DNA of 64,000 nt, from positions 153,238,388 to 153,302,387 of the forward strand of contig OY294068.1 in the NCBI GenBank assembly GCA_958510875.1. The letters run 5' to 3'. Positions 1 to 11,555 of the stretch are shown here, one piece after another (position 1 is the stretch's first letter; each line of letters starts with the position of its first letter). Under the pieces are notes generated by a model. The model was not told where the DNA came from. It was given only the letters and a program-made list of their open reading frames with translations, and ran no database searches. This DNA is from Endomychus coccineus (taxonomy: Eukaryota > Arthropoda > Insecta > Coleoptera > Endomychidae). The position numbers and the translations under genes are program-made.

Positions 1-751
1 TCATTGCACATATTTCTGGCTTCAACATATTTTCTTCTGTTCTCTTGACATGAGTTGCCGCGACAACGACGGTATGTTGTTTGTTTTGAAGTGAAGGCCC
101 TAAAACAGATTTTATTGAACCATCGTTTATCTGATGACGGTCATTTGTTTGTATGTGGTATGTAAGATTCCATTCCTAGCCTGATAATATCCGAGATATT
201 TGTCGCACATTGCGTTGGGTCATCCGACTCAAAACATACGCTTCTCCAACGCAACTTGGAGAAGATCATAGAAAGATCATCTCAGTCGGCTGAGTTGTAA
301 TGCCAAACTATGCGTGGAGGTGTTGGATTGGTTCGTGGAGTTATATAGAGACAGGTCGTGATGATGAGGGACTGGTCAGAGTTTCTCAATGGTGCACAAA
401 CCTCTACTTCGTTACATATTTGTTAATGTCATCTGATTCACAAGAATTCACATGCAATTCATACCAGGATTAAGGATCACTATTATACATTTCATTTGTA
501 TCTTGAAATTATTTAAGTATATAAGTCATCATCAGAAGACGTTTGAAAACTGATTCACATCAACCAAAGGGCGGGATTTCTTAAACTAATTTACGCAACT
601 ATTATACAAGAGAAACTGAATTTTTTTGTCTCTAGAAATTTTTTTTGAGTATCGCACAGATCGCACTACCTCTTCAATGGGTATTGTGAATATCGACAAT
701 TCATCAATTTTTGACTTATTCCGTATATCAATCCTAGATATTAACGATATT
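1..751. other. Unrecognised AT-rich DNA
   Basis: No open frame, RNA gene or transposon end could be recognised here. The only structure seen is a perfect 9-bp hairpin at 241-264: CTTCTCCAA at 241-249 pairs with TTGGAGAAG at 256-264, around a 6-base loop. Confidence 0.5.
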
Positions 752-850
752 CCAACGTTTTACCAATAATTGCGGATGGCATCTTCAGGGAGGCCTGCGG
801 CTTAAACTGAAACTGATTATTCTGGTTTCTGTAGTGATATATATTATTTA
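752..850 (-). repeat. Relic of a Penelope-like terminal region
   Basis: The plus strand reads a decayed version of the terminal sequence found at 38391-38490, 41270-41345, 55005-55105 and 57770-57840. Shared words include ggcatcttcag and gaaactg, followed by ctggtttctgtag. In minus orientation it still carries CTGAAGA followed by a GCC stem and AAAACGTT, the remains of the hammerhead-like core described for the better copies. No coding part of the element is attached, so this is a terminus-only fragment. The family assignment rests on comparison within this window. Confidence 0.65.
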
Positions 851-1477
851 GTATTTTACATACACTCATCTCTCATCAAATTGTGGATTGTTGATCGAAA
901 TTTTGAACTTCCAGAATGCATAACACTTCTAGCATTAGATGAAGAAACCAATAACTCGAAAAAATTGTCTGCTTAAGGTATTAATCAAATATCTGGGAAT
1001 AACGACTGAATACAATTGGTAACGGAAACATAAATTCTTCGAATATCAAAATTATATGATATAAATGAGGAGGGATAATATAGAATCAATTGTACAATAA
1101 AGTCACACTAAAATCAGAAATACGTATTTTGCCACTCTGGATATCTAGAGAATATTCGAAAGATACTGTATTGGATCGAAATCTGAACATTATTGAGGTC
1201 TTCAGGTATATCAAGATTGATTTTATAGTTACTTACTTCACGTTACTGTAGTATACAGTAATATAATTAATATAGATATTAATCTCACCCTGAATAGAAT
1301 ATGATAATATATATACTTAGTTGCATCCCAGAGTTATTATGATAACATTCAACAGTATCAACAGGAAAAATTCTGTAACCGTAAATTTGATGACGTTGCT
1401 GCACAAGCTTTCCAAACCGAGTGGAGTGGAAGAAGCGTGAATTAAATGATATGAAACTATGGCGAATGCACTATGCC
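851..1477. other. Unrecognised AT-rich DNA
   Basis: Nothing beyond short chance frames is seen here. Confidence 0.4.
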
Positions 1478-3199
1478 CACGAGGTAAGTAAGTTACACTA
1501 TGTAACACACTTTCCTCCTGACCTTTTCGATGTTTGCGTTCGATTCTACATCTATTTTGAACAATTGAAAGCCACCTCAGAAGCTAAAAAGCTTGCTTTT
1601 GCACTCAGGGTGAATTTTGTTCCAAAAGTAAAACTTTGCTGTGAATATCCTGGAATAACTTTTTATAAACTTGACTCAGCACCAGTCTATGATATATCAA
1701 ATTATTCGCAATTATGTGGAAAAGTGAGATAAATAGTTGAAAATTGCATATGTAAGTCTGTTTGGCTGCTATTTGCGAAAAAGTAAGAGAAACGCTGAAT
1801 TATCATCAAAGTTGACGTAAAAATCGCCAAATAAAAAATCTTAGAGCCACATTCAGTTCCGAATACCGTTTTTTCGCAATTTGTATCTGTAGAATGACTC
1901 ATTACAAAGAGATTGATACTATTCCGGAGTACATATGGACTTTTATTGAAAAGTTATAGTGCGTTAACCGATTAGGTTTCGTGAAAATTCTCACATATTT
2001 AACCCATCAAGGCTCCGGCAAAACGCAGCCTAATTACAGCCAAACTAACTACGCAGCTCATGACATTAGTGGAAAAAAAATTACCCGTTTTTCTGTTCAA
2101 CCAAATTGATTGCTTAAACAATAAACAATCATTTATTAATGAGAGTTTTAAGAATATACAATTGCCATTTTTGAGACAAAAAGTCCGTAGGTCATAGTAA
2201 TTTTGTTCCCCGAGTCGATTGGCACCCTCAAATAACCGAAATTTTGTTGATTCATAACAATTGTTCGAACAACGATGATATTTAAACAATCCATTTTGCT
2301 GAACAAAATGACACGGGTGATTTTTTTTCATTGATTCTATGATCTGCGTAGCTAGTTTCATTTTTTTGCACTCTCCTGAGCGAGGATCTAACGAACTTTT
2401 CAACAGCTGAATTGTTTATTAGTGTTTTAACAATAAACAATTGTGCAAAATGCGAGGATAAATCCATATCTCGTAGTAATTTGGTCTTCTAAGTCGATCA
2501 GCACCTTCAAATCGGAAGAATTCCGATGATTTTTTACAATTGCTTAAACAATTATTTCGGCATAAAAATAAACACGGATAATTTTTTCTCCACTTATGCT
2601 ATGAACTGGCGTAGTTAGTTAGGCTGTAATTAGGCTGCGTTTTGCCTGGACCTTGATGGGTTGAATATGTGAGAATTTTCACTAAATTTAATAGGTTAAC
2701 GCGCTATAATTTCTTAATAAAAGTCCATATGTACTTCGGAATCGTATCAATCTCTTTGTAATGAGTTACTCTAGAGATACAGATTGCGAAAAAACGGTAT
2801 TTGAATCTGAATTTGACTCAACGATTTTTTATTTGGCGATTTTTACGTCAAATTTGATGGAAATTAAGCGTCTTTTTCTTACTTTCCTGCGAATAGCAGC
2901 CAAACAATCTTACATATGCAACTTTTAACTATTTATCTCACTTCTCCATACAATTGCAAATAATTTGATATATCATAGACCGGTGCTGAGTCAAGTTTAT
3001 AAGAAGTTATTCCAGGATATTCACAGCAAAGTTTTAGTTTCGGAAAAAAAATCACCCTGAGCGCAGAAGCAAACTTTTCAACTTCTAAGGTGGCTCTTAA
3101 TTATTGGGAATAGATGTGGAATCGAACGCAAACATCGAGAAGGTTAGGCAGAACAAAAGGTTGGATTTTGTTACATAGTGTTATGTAAGCTCCTCTATA
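1478..3199. mobile_element. Foldback element with about 600-bp inverted arms
   Basis: Positions 1478-2090 are matched in inverted orientation by about 2575-3199. For example, tgtttgcgttcgattc at the left reappears as its complement near 3119-3135, and the left-arm text around 1890-1950 reappears near 2730-2790. The arms are diverged by point changes, so this is an old insertion. The centre holds two diverged direct repeats, about 2175-2360 and 2463-2625, offset by roughly 285 bases. Small open frames inside are by-products of the arms and resemble nothing known. A clear target duplication was not found. The class (Foldback-type or a deleted TIR transposon) is undecided. Confidence 0.75.
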
Positions 3200-5913
3200 G
3201 TAGACTGGAATTTTTCGCTCAAGTGGAAGTGCTGTAACACATCATGCTTTTTAGCGGGACCGTTTCACGAGAAGACTGCAACTCATTGTTTCAAATGAAT
3301 TTGTTCATATTCATGCTACTTAAGTCCGGAATTCGGATGCTACCACAGTATGTTGCAGTTTTTGGCATACTATTTGCCGGATTCGAACCAGAACACATCG
3401 AATATAGCGTGAGCCTTCAACATTATTTGGTTTCTGCCGCACCGGTTGACAAAAATATGAACACACTGAATAGTTTTTGCAATTTCGAGAGTGATAAGTC
3501 CACATGTTTCTCTCTTTGACGGAATTCTAAATTTAATTTGTGAATAAACTTAAAAACGGTCCACACTGTGAATACATTATAACAGTAGAAATGGAAAACA
3601 GTCAACCTTATCGATTAAAAATACTTCTAAAGTACTGATGAGGACGTTTGAGCAACCAATTAGCCATAATCAGAGTTAACTAAATTTGAAATCAAAATAG
3701 AATAATGTGTCTCTACGGGGGATTCGAAATTCCTCACAGTACGCAAGTGAACATAAAATTCGTGTACGATATTCGTCACAAGGCTTTCTGTCATCCGATT
3801 TTGGGACTATGAGACGCATTTCGTAGAAGAAAATTATTGATTTTAACATTCTAAAATACAATGAAAACCTTGTAGATGCAACAATTCTGCCACCATAGGC
3901 GTCCAAGTAATATTTTGACGTTTACAAAAAAATTAATGTGATTGAGAAATTAAGTAATCAGGTCTGTTTTACTTTATTCATTCGCTAACTTAATGTTATG
4001 AGAAAATGTGTAACATATGATCAAGAATATAATGTACTTATAATACATAAATTTTACTAACACTCGGTAGAAGTACTGCATATTTTATGGATTGTGCCCA
4101 TATATATTGTATATTATATATATTTGAAACAACTTTGATAAAATGGAGGGTAGTTATCTTTTGTTGTTGCAAGTCTAACAATAATTTTTACAAAGACTGT
4201 TGTCTCCGAATTGTGGCTGATTTTTAGATTTACAAGGAGTAGCTACACTATCACATTTTATGTACACTTCTGTTTGAAATTGTAACAAAACATACATGAA
4301 ATGAAAAATATTCGGTGAACTATAATAAGAAGAGTTATTCAAATGGGAGTGAAAGGACTCCCAGACGTTCGTGGTTTTATTTAGAGTTGAAGAAGCTTCA
4401 GCGCAAATGTGGGGTAGGAAAGTGGCTTCGTCGGATATGAAATAATCCTACCAAATAATCTGCAAAAACCGTTACCTTATCGTCACTTGGTTTCATCGCA
4501 AGTAACTCAAAATCGAGAAATTGCTTGCCAGATTCATATTTAAAAATACCATAACAAAACAATAACGACGCCACTTTCCATTTTCACATATATTGTTTTC
4601 ATATTCACCACTTAACCACAACTTTTGTGTTTTACGCCACCAAGACTGAGTAAGATGGAAGCGGCAACCAATAATTGTAATAATATCTCACACTTTACGA
4701 ACTGCATTATGGATGACAATTTCGAAATCAACCACTACTTTCTTAAGAATGAAACTTCAGTTGTTAAGAGAACAAATAAACTTGATTTTTTCCAAACAGA
4801 GTCTATACGTTTCTTCTTATTTGTTCTTCATTAAACTAAACACTAGCGTTACATAGTGTCCATTTATGTAGCCATGTATGGTAGATAGCTGTGTGAAACA
4901 TTTTGTGCCGTTTTTAATGTCCATCCATGTATGTAAAACTCGACTAACATGAAATTTTCAAATTTGTGTGGCAGCTAAAAACTACAATTCAATTTCGGAA
5001 ATCATTATCCAGAACAAAATTTTCCTCTCTTGACGTTTTGTACGAATGTTCTTGCAGACAATGGTGAACTTCGTTGGCACAGCGAGGCAAAGTTGGCAAT
5101 GTTATGCGATGTCCATTGTACATATTTTTTTGACGCATTTTGAGTCCCGGGAAGTCAATATTTCTGGAGAAAAATCTGAGGGAAAACCACTTTAAGCTAA
5201 TTCTTTATGCAATATTATAGTTTGTCTCTCAGTAGGTTCTTTTTCCACTTTTCTTTGCAGGCAAAACTAAGAAGTTGTCTGGAAATTTTTCCTTCAGATT
5301 TGTAATGATTTTCCAATGTTGTTACAACAAAACTACCCGATTCCCCTATGATATGCACATAAGCTTTACATTTACATATTTGATGCACCTCCAGACAGTC
5401 TCATTAGTTGAAGATCGATGTTTGGAAAGCTTATAATTTTCGTACATTATTTGGGTGTTTCCGCGTTTACTTATAATTCTCTCACAAACGACATTTCAAA
5501 TTTTGAAAAGAATGTGAACTATTACTTGTTAGCACGTACAGCACGAAAAATATAATGATAAGTTCGGAAACTAACTGTCTAGCCTTAATAAATATTCAAT
5601 TAGCCGTAATGATCAACACCCACCCATTCTTCCTGTTCTTACAAAAGAAATCACTGTGTTACGAGTTTCAGGCACCCTTAAAAATTACCTGAGACCTTGA
5701 CCGGTCCCCGTAATGAAATTTTAACGAATATCATGCCGTCCGTCTTCACGGGGATCTGATTGATAAGAAAAGTGACACAGATCTGATTGGTCGACATGTC
5801 GTGACCAGTAATAGGATCCTCCTCCTTCTCCAGTACTTGTTATGTTATATATTATTATACCAACGTCGAGCGAGCTCAGACTTGAGAGCCAGTGTGGCAA
5901 GGGAGAGGTAATA
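3200..5913. other. No recognisable gene
   Basis: A stretch of about 2.7 kb without a convincing gene. Frames of 60-90 codons exist (for example 3244-3519 and 4625-4834), but none shows a known domain, splice context or composition that sets it apart. Confidence 0.45.
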
Positions 5914-7007
5914 TAGTCCAGTTGTAGGAGGAGACAACATTTTTTTTTCCGCCATTTAAGATCTGAGTGTATTTATATACATATTGGAAAGCCTAAAAAG
6001 ACCGACACCCTTTGAGGGAGGACTGGGTTCCCCCCTCACCCCCAGTTATGAAAAACTGTTTTGATAATCAGTTTTTCGGAACTAGGTTTCATAGATGACG
6101 TCGGATCAAAAAAAGTTTGGGATAAAAGTTATAGGTATTTTCAAAACAAATAACCCCATATCAATTGCGCATGCGCAAAGAGTGTTTTACGGGCCCTAGG
6201 GCCCAAAACAAGTCCCAACTTTGACTTTTTTCTCTCACACGCATTATGGAATAGAATAATGAAACCTATGAGAAAAGTTGCCCATTACTGAGCTTGATTC
6301 ACGACTTTTTTTTTGGGTGAAACAAATCAACCGTTTTTGCTGAATGTGAGGTTAACTACAAAACCTTGAATATCTCTGCAAGTACAAGGCTTAGAGGATC
6401 GTACTTGGGCTCAAATTGTTTGTAATGAAAGTATCTACTTTCGGTTATATTGATTAGTCACTTGAAAACAGTTTATTACCAGTTTTTGGCCATTTTAATT
6501 TTTTTGACTATTTTATAACTCGATTTTCTCAAAAGCTATAGCAGTTATTGAGATGAATTTTTCTTCATAAGAATAAATTTTTTTCTACCTACAATTTGAG
6601 CCTAAGCACGTTGAAATCGATTCTATCAATTTTGAGCTATGCGATATTTTTGTTTTCGCACATAACCTCAAAAATTCAGAGCCAATCGACACAAACCTTG
6701 GTGCATTTCAAAGAAGACACTTTTTTGAGTCGAAGGTTGAAATCTCGAATTATGAGACATCATTTTAGATGTTTTTTTTTTACTTCAAATCTCAAATTTT
6801 ACTCGCGCAAGTTAGCGCATGTACTAAGAGATCATATATACAACGCGCGGCGTCAAATTTCTTTCTCACCGCCTTCGTTTCTATTACTTTATTATATGAT
6901 GAATGTTGCATATAAGATAATAATGATGGTGATAATAATAATAATAATAATATTTATTGATCATTAACATTAAAATTTATCTTAAAATCTTTTCATAATA
7001 TTATATA

Positions 7008-7757
7008 TATAGCATTAAATTTATTGCTTTCATACCCGCTTTAAGCGGTTGTGATAGTACCTCTTTTTTTAGACATTAAAAAAACAATTTTTTAATACCG
7101 GATGAAGTCGCGAAATTTTATGGAAAATGTCCAAACCATTAAGAAAAATTTGAAAACGATCTGAAAAAAATTGGTACTGAGATAATTGAAATAAATTATT
7201 CACCTAATTTAAAAACACCTATTAGTCTTGAGTATTTGAGATATATAGCATTTCGTAATCTAGCAGCTCTTCCACCAGCCGACGATGCTGCTCGAAAGCA
7301 TATTTTCCGAATCTATTACCAGTTGCTCATTTGGTTGGGTAATACTGAGATTGACCCATTAAAATGGGGGTGGAAACGCACACTCAATAGCTTATTTCCT
7401 ATTTTAAATACCAAAGAGGTCATTCCACTGTCATTACTAAAAATAATTTCCTGTAAATGTAAAAAATCATGTAGTGGTAGATGCTCATGTAAAAAATTTG
7501 GATTAAAATGCACTGTCTTATTCAGTACTTGTGCAGGAAAAACTTGTTCAAATGTAGAAGAGTCACAAGTAACTTTGTTAAATGAAACTGTTGATCTTGA
7601 GGAAGAAACAAATATAATTCTAACTAATATTGACTCAGAAATGGATGTTAATTATGACCATATAGAAGATATTGAAATAATCAGAGGTTATTCTGATGAT
7701 GATGATGTTATTTCGAGTTCAAAAGATACAGACGATTCTGATAGTTCTGATGCGTAA
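7008..7757 (+). pseudogene. C-terminal part of a GCDxTS/CXC-type transposon-associated protein
   Basis: One frame runs from about 7008 to the stop at 7755-7757, broken by TAA at 7077-7079 and 7140-7142. It opens with ALSGCDSTSFFF (GCDSTS at 7047-7064), then an alpha-helical stretch, a WGW motif near 7360, and a cysteine-rich block at about 7447-7550 with CKC, CSGRCSCKK, GLKC and CAGKTC. It ends in an acidic, serine-rich tail. From memory, this order (GCDTTS motif, WGW, Tesmin/TSO1-like CXC cysteines) is typical of a multi-copy uncharacterised invertebrate protein family. The GCDTTS motif recalls the FEN1/XPG-type GCDY motif, which is inference. Only the C-terminal region is present. It sits in the loop of the long-TIR element, so it is probably element cargo. 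Confidence 0.65.
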
Positions 7758-8570
7758 TAAATATAAGTTGACTGAAATAATATGATTTCATTAATATTCA
7801 CTTTAGGTATAAGTATGTATTAGTATATAGTATAACTGTTGTCTTAATAAAAAACATTATCATTATAGATAATATTATTATTATTATTATCTTATACGCA
7901 ACATTTATCATATAATAAAGTAATGGGAACGAACGCGGCGAGAAAGAAATTCGAACGCCGCGCGTTGTATATATGATCTCTTAGTACATGCGCGAACTTG
8001 CGCGAGTAAAATTTACGTTTTAAAGTCAAAAAAACCATCTAAAATGGTGACTCATGATTCGAGATTTCAACCCTCGACTCGAAAAAGTGTCTTCTTCAAA
8101 ATGCACCAGGGTTTGTGTCGATTGGTTCTGAATTTTTCAGGTTATGTGCGAAAACAAAAATATCGTATAGCTCAAAATCTATAAGACCGATTTCAACGCG
8201 CTTGGGCTCAAATTGTAATTAAAAGAAATTGTATTTTTAGTAAGAATGATTCATTCCAATAACTGTTACAGCTTCCGAGAAAACCGAGTTATGAAATGGT
8301 TAAAAAAATTTAAATGGCCCAAAACTTGTCATAAACTAGTAACAAGTGACTAATCGATATACCCGAAGGTAGGACTTTCCATAACAAACAATTTGAGCCT
8401 AAGTACGATCCTCTAGGCCTTGTACTGGCAGAGATATTCAAGGTTTCATAGTTGCCACCTAGGCTCACTTTTTGCGAAAAGGGTCAATTTGTTTTTTCCA
8501 CAAAAAAAAAACGTGAATTAAGCCCAGCTATGGGCAACTTTTCTCATAGGTTTCTTATTATATCATATAA

Positions 8571-10964
8571 TTTGATTTCAACATTGCGAAATATGCATCA
8601 TATGTCGATGGATCCCCTTCCGATCATTGTGTGTCCAATTTTGTGAATTTTATCAATTTTGTGGATTACCATCAGCATAACTTCATTCGTAATTCTAGTG
8701 ATAGAATCTTAGACCTTGTTGTTACCGGCGGTAGGTGCAGTGTGGAGCGATCCTTGGAGCCCCTTGTTCCGGAGGATGATCATCATCCGGCGCTATCTAT
8801 TTTGCTCGATTTTCAATCTGGTGCAGGTATTAGGAGAGGTAGTGAGTTACCGTTTAAATCTGTCAATGCGTACAATTTTCGCAAAGCCAATTTTTCATTA
8901 TTATACGAAAGTTTGAGGCAGATTGACTGGACGGTGGTGGTTGAATGCGTTGATCCTGAGGATGCTTGTTCTCTCTTCTATGATTTATTATATTCATCCC
9001 TCGATAAATTCGTTCCTAGGTTTGGCTGCGTCAAGAAAAATATCTACCCTCCGTGGTATAACAACCACATGATACGGTTGATTAAAAATAAAACCTCGGC
9101 CTGGAAGAGATATAGGAGATTCAAGGATTTGTCAGCTCACAATCAGTTTTCCATGCTTAGGCGTGAACTCAAAAGGGCAACGAATTCGGCCTATAATGAG
9201 TACATTGTCTCGATTGAAAACAATTTGAAGCAGGATCCTTCGAAGCTTTGGAATTTTATTGATTCAAAGACAGGCACACACGGTTTTCCCGCTGAAATGG
9301 ACTATGGCGATGTGAAGTTGACTACCCCGCAGGGAATTTCCAACACATTTGCTCATCTCTTCAGTCAAAGCTATATAACTCAACCCACTTTAGCGAATTT
9401 AGATTCGGAGTCTCTAAGTAATGAGCATGATATATCCATTCTTTGTTTCTCCCAAGAGGAAGTTGAATTCGCCCTCAAAAAGATCAAGAATAAATCTACT
9501 TCAGGTCCCGATATGATTCCGGCGTTTCTACTGAGAGACTGCGCACCCATTTTTTCAGTACCTCTCACTCACCTATTCAATAAGTGTCTTACGTCCAGTA
9601 CTTTCCCGCTAGTATGGAAGCAGACGAAAGTCTGTCCGATCTTCAAAAGTGGTGATAGAGCAGATGTGCATAATTATAGACCTATAAGCATCTTTTCAAA
9701 TTTTGCTAAGGCCTTTGAGAGTCTTATATACGATAGAGTATATTTCAAAGTTCATTCACGCCTTCTTAATATACAACACGGTTTTGTAAGGGGTCGTTCC
9801 ACATCCACCAACCTGGCATCTGTCACACAATACATCGCTGAAAATATGAATTCCGGCTTCCAAGTCGATGTTATATATACCGATCTGTCCAAGGCCTTCG
9901 ACAGGCTTGACCACAGACTTCTGCTAAGTAAACTTGATGGTATTGGTTTCTCTGTGGAACTCTTATCTTTCATCGCGTCATATCTCAGTGATAGGCGGCA
10001 ATTTATCGCGGTAAATGGGCAGAGATCGGTTGAATATCTTGCTTCTTCCGGAGTCCCCCAAGGATCAATTTTGGGACCACTATTTTTCAACATCTTTGTT
10101 AATGATATTTCAATAGGTCTCAGTGTACTCTTTCTTTTATATGCCGATGATTTTAAAATGTTCTTCGTCATCAAATCCACATTTGATTGTTATCTACTTC
10201 AGAGAAGTCTTGATATGATGGTTGTTTGGTGTTCAGCGAACAAGCTATCTCTTAATGTTAACAAGTGTTGTGTTATGTCTTACACAAACAAGACCAACTT
10301 GATCATATTTGATTACAACGTAGACGGTACTATCCTTAAGAGACCAGCAACTTATAAGGACCTCGGCGTAATTTTCGATCCCAAACTATCCTTCATTTCT
10401 CATCTGGAGTCTGTGATGGAGGCTGCTAACAGACTACTTGGGTTTATTGTGCGAAGCTGTCGTGATTTTTCAGACATTGACACGTTCAAATTGTTGTTCA
10501 TAACATTTGTGCGATCGCGGCTTGAGTACGCATCTGTGGTTTGGTTCCCTGGTTATGCCGTTCATAGAGATGCCCTGGAATCTGTTCAGCGCCGCTTTCT
10601 GAAGTACCTGTCCTTCAGGACAGACGGTTTTTATCCTATCAGGGGCATTCCTAATTCTTTCCTGTTAGATAAATTCAATATGTCATCCCTTTCTCGCAGA
10701 AATAATTATGTACTCCAGGCCAGTCTGTACAAGTTGCTTAATAACCTAATTGACTGCCCCATGCTGCTGTAAAGAGTCAATTTCCTAGTTCCTCGGCTGA
10801 ACTCACGGTCTGCAAATACTTTCTACCTCCAAACTCCTCGTACTAACTTACTTAAATTATCTCCATTATTTTGCATGTGCCATGCCTACAACACCAATGA
10901 CACTAGTACTAAATATGATATTTTTAATTCTAGCCTAAAACAGATTGCTCGCCTACTGCGATGA
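8571..10964 (+). pseudogene. LINE ORF2: endonuclease C-terminus and reverse transcriptase
   Basis: The frame is open from 8571. It starts with the end of an AP-type endonuclease (LDLVVT and VPEDDHHPALSI, about 8706-8805). The reverse transcriptase follows: VCPIFKSGDRADVHNYRPIS (near 9630), YTDLSKAFDRLDH (near 9880), SSGVPQGSILGPLFF (near 10045) and the catalytic LLYADDF (near 10140), so the active-site aspartates are kept. A nonsense TAA at 10770-10772 cuts the frame. The same frame continues for 63 more codons (RVNFLVPRLNS to IARLLR) to TGA at 10962-10964, so the element had one point mutation there. There is no native start codon; a GTG at 8631 is only an internal codon. Confidence 0.85.
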
Positions 10965-11185
10965 CACAATATTCATATTTTTCCAGCTCTTTCTTTGTTT
11001 TTCCTCTTTGTTCATTTCTGTGTTAAATATTTTTGGCTATTCTTTCTTTTTGATTTTGTCTCCTCTCGGACTAGAATATAGTTTTATTTAGATTTAGTTT
11101 AGATAATAATTGTTAATTTATATATTTTTGTATGCATTGTGCTGATATTTAATTGGGTTTATACCTGTTGATCAGAGTAAAATTG

Positions 11186-11187
11186 AA

Positions 11188-11214
<27 letters not shown>
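11186..11214 (+). repeat. AAAT microsatellite tail of the LINE
   Basis: Tandem aaat/aata units close the LINE. Simple-repeat tails of this kind arise from target-primed reverse transcription in several non-LTR clades. Confidence 0.8.
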
Positions 11215-11219
<5 letters not shown>

Positions 11220-11555
11220 GCGAGTGAGAAAAAAAAAAGTCAAAGTTGTGACTCGTTTTGGGCAGTAGGGCCTGTAAAACACTCTTTGCGCATGCGCAAT
11301 AGGTGTAGGGCTATTCATTTTGATAATACCTATAACTTTTATGCTAAACTTTTTTCGATCCGACGTCATCTATAAAACCTAGTTTAGAAAAACTGATTTT
11401 CAAAACAGTTTTTCATAACTGAGGGGGAGGGGGGAAACCCAGCCCCCCCTCAAAGTGTGTGGGTCCTTTTTGGCTCCCCGATAGGTATATAAATCGACCC
11501 TCAGATCTTAAATGGCGGAAAAAAATATTTTCCTCCTCCTACAACTGGACTAATA

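Larger units (their letters stand above)
8571..11214 (+). mobile_element. 5'-truncated Jockey/CR1-type LINE
   Basis: This insertion interrupts the right arm of the long-TIR element. The arm sequence stops at ATAAT (8566-8570) and resumes at ATAAT (11215-11219), giving a short target duplication. The LINE is 5' truncated within its endonuclease domain: the frame becomes open exactly at 8571. The 3' end is an (AAAT)n-type tail at about 11186-11214. The arm pairing before and after the insertion shows the LINE arrived after the long-TIR element. The clade is judged from reverse-transcriptase motifs only. Confidence 0.85.
5914..11550. mobile_element. Long-inverted-repeat transposon, split by a LINE
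   Basis: The left arm 5914-6960 is repeated in inverted orientation at 7866-8570 and, after a LINE insertion, at 11215-11550. Both outer ends read AGTCCAGTTGTAGGAGGA or its complement, followed by a shared ccgccatttaagatctgag block. The sequence taata flanks both ends (5909-5913 and 11551-11555), consistent with a 5-bp target duplication. Without the LINE the element is about 3.0 kb, with arms of about 1.03 kb. The roughly 900-bp centre holds a broken gene (7008-7757). The arms contain gcgcatgcgc palindromes and the inner arm ends are AAT-rich microsatellites. The arms differ by many substitutions, so the element is not young. Confidence 0.8.

Noticed and set aside
3244..3519. 91-codon frame with hydrophobic segments
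   Set aside because: No family resemblance; overlapping frames on the other strand are equally long.
5620..5908. GC-richer stretch before the long-TIR element, looked at as a promoter or gene
   Set aside because: No open frame, splice signal or known repeat could be supported.
8452..8646. Open frame overlapping the right arm and LINE start
   Set aside because: It crosses the LINE insertion junction and reads out of phase with ORF2; a chance frame.
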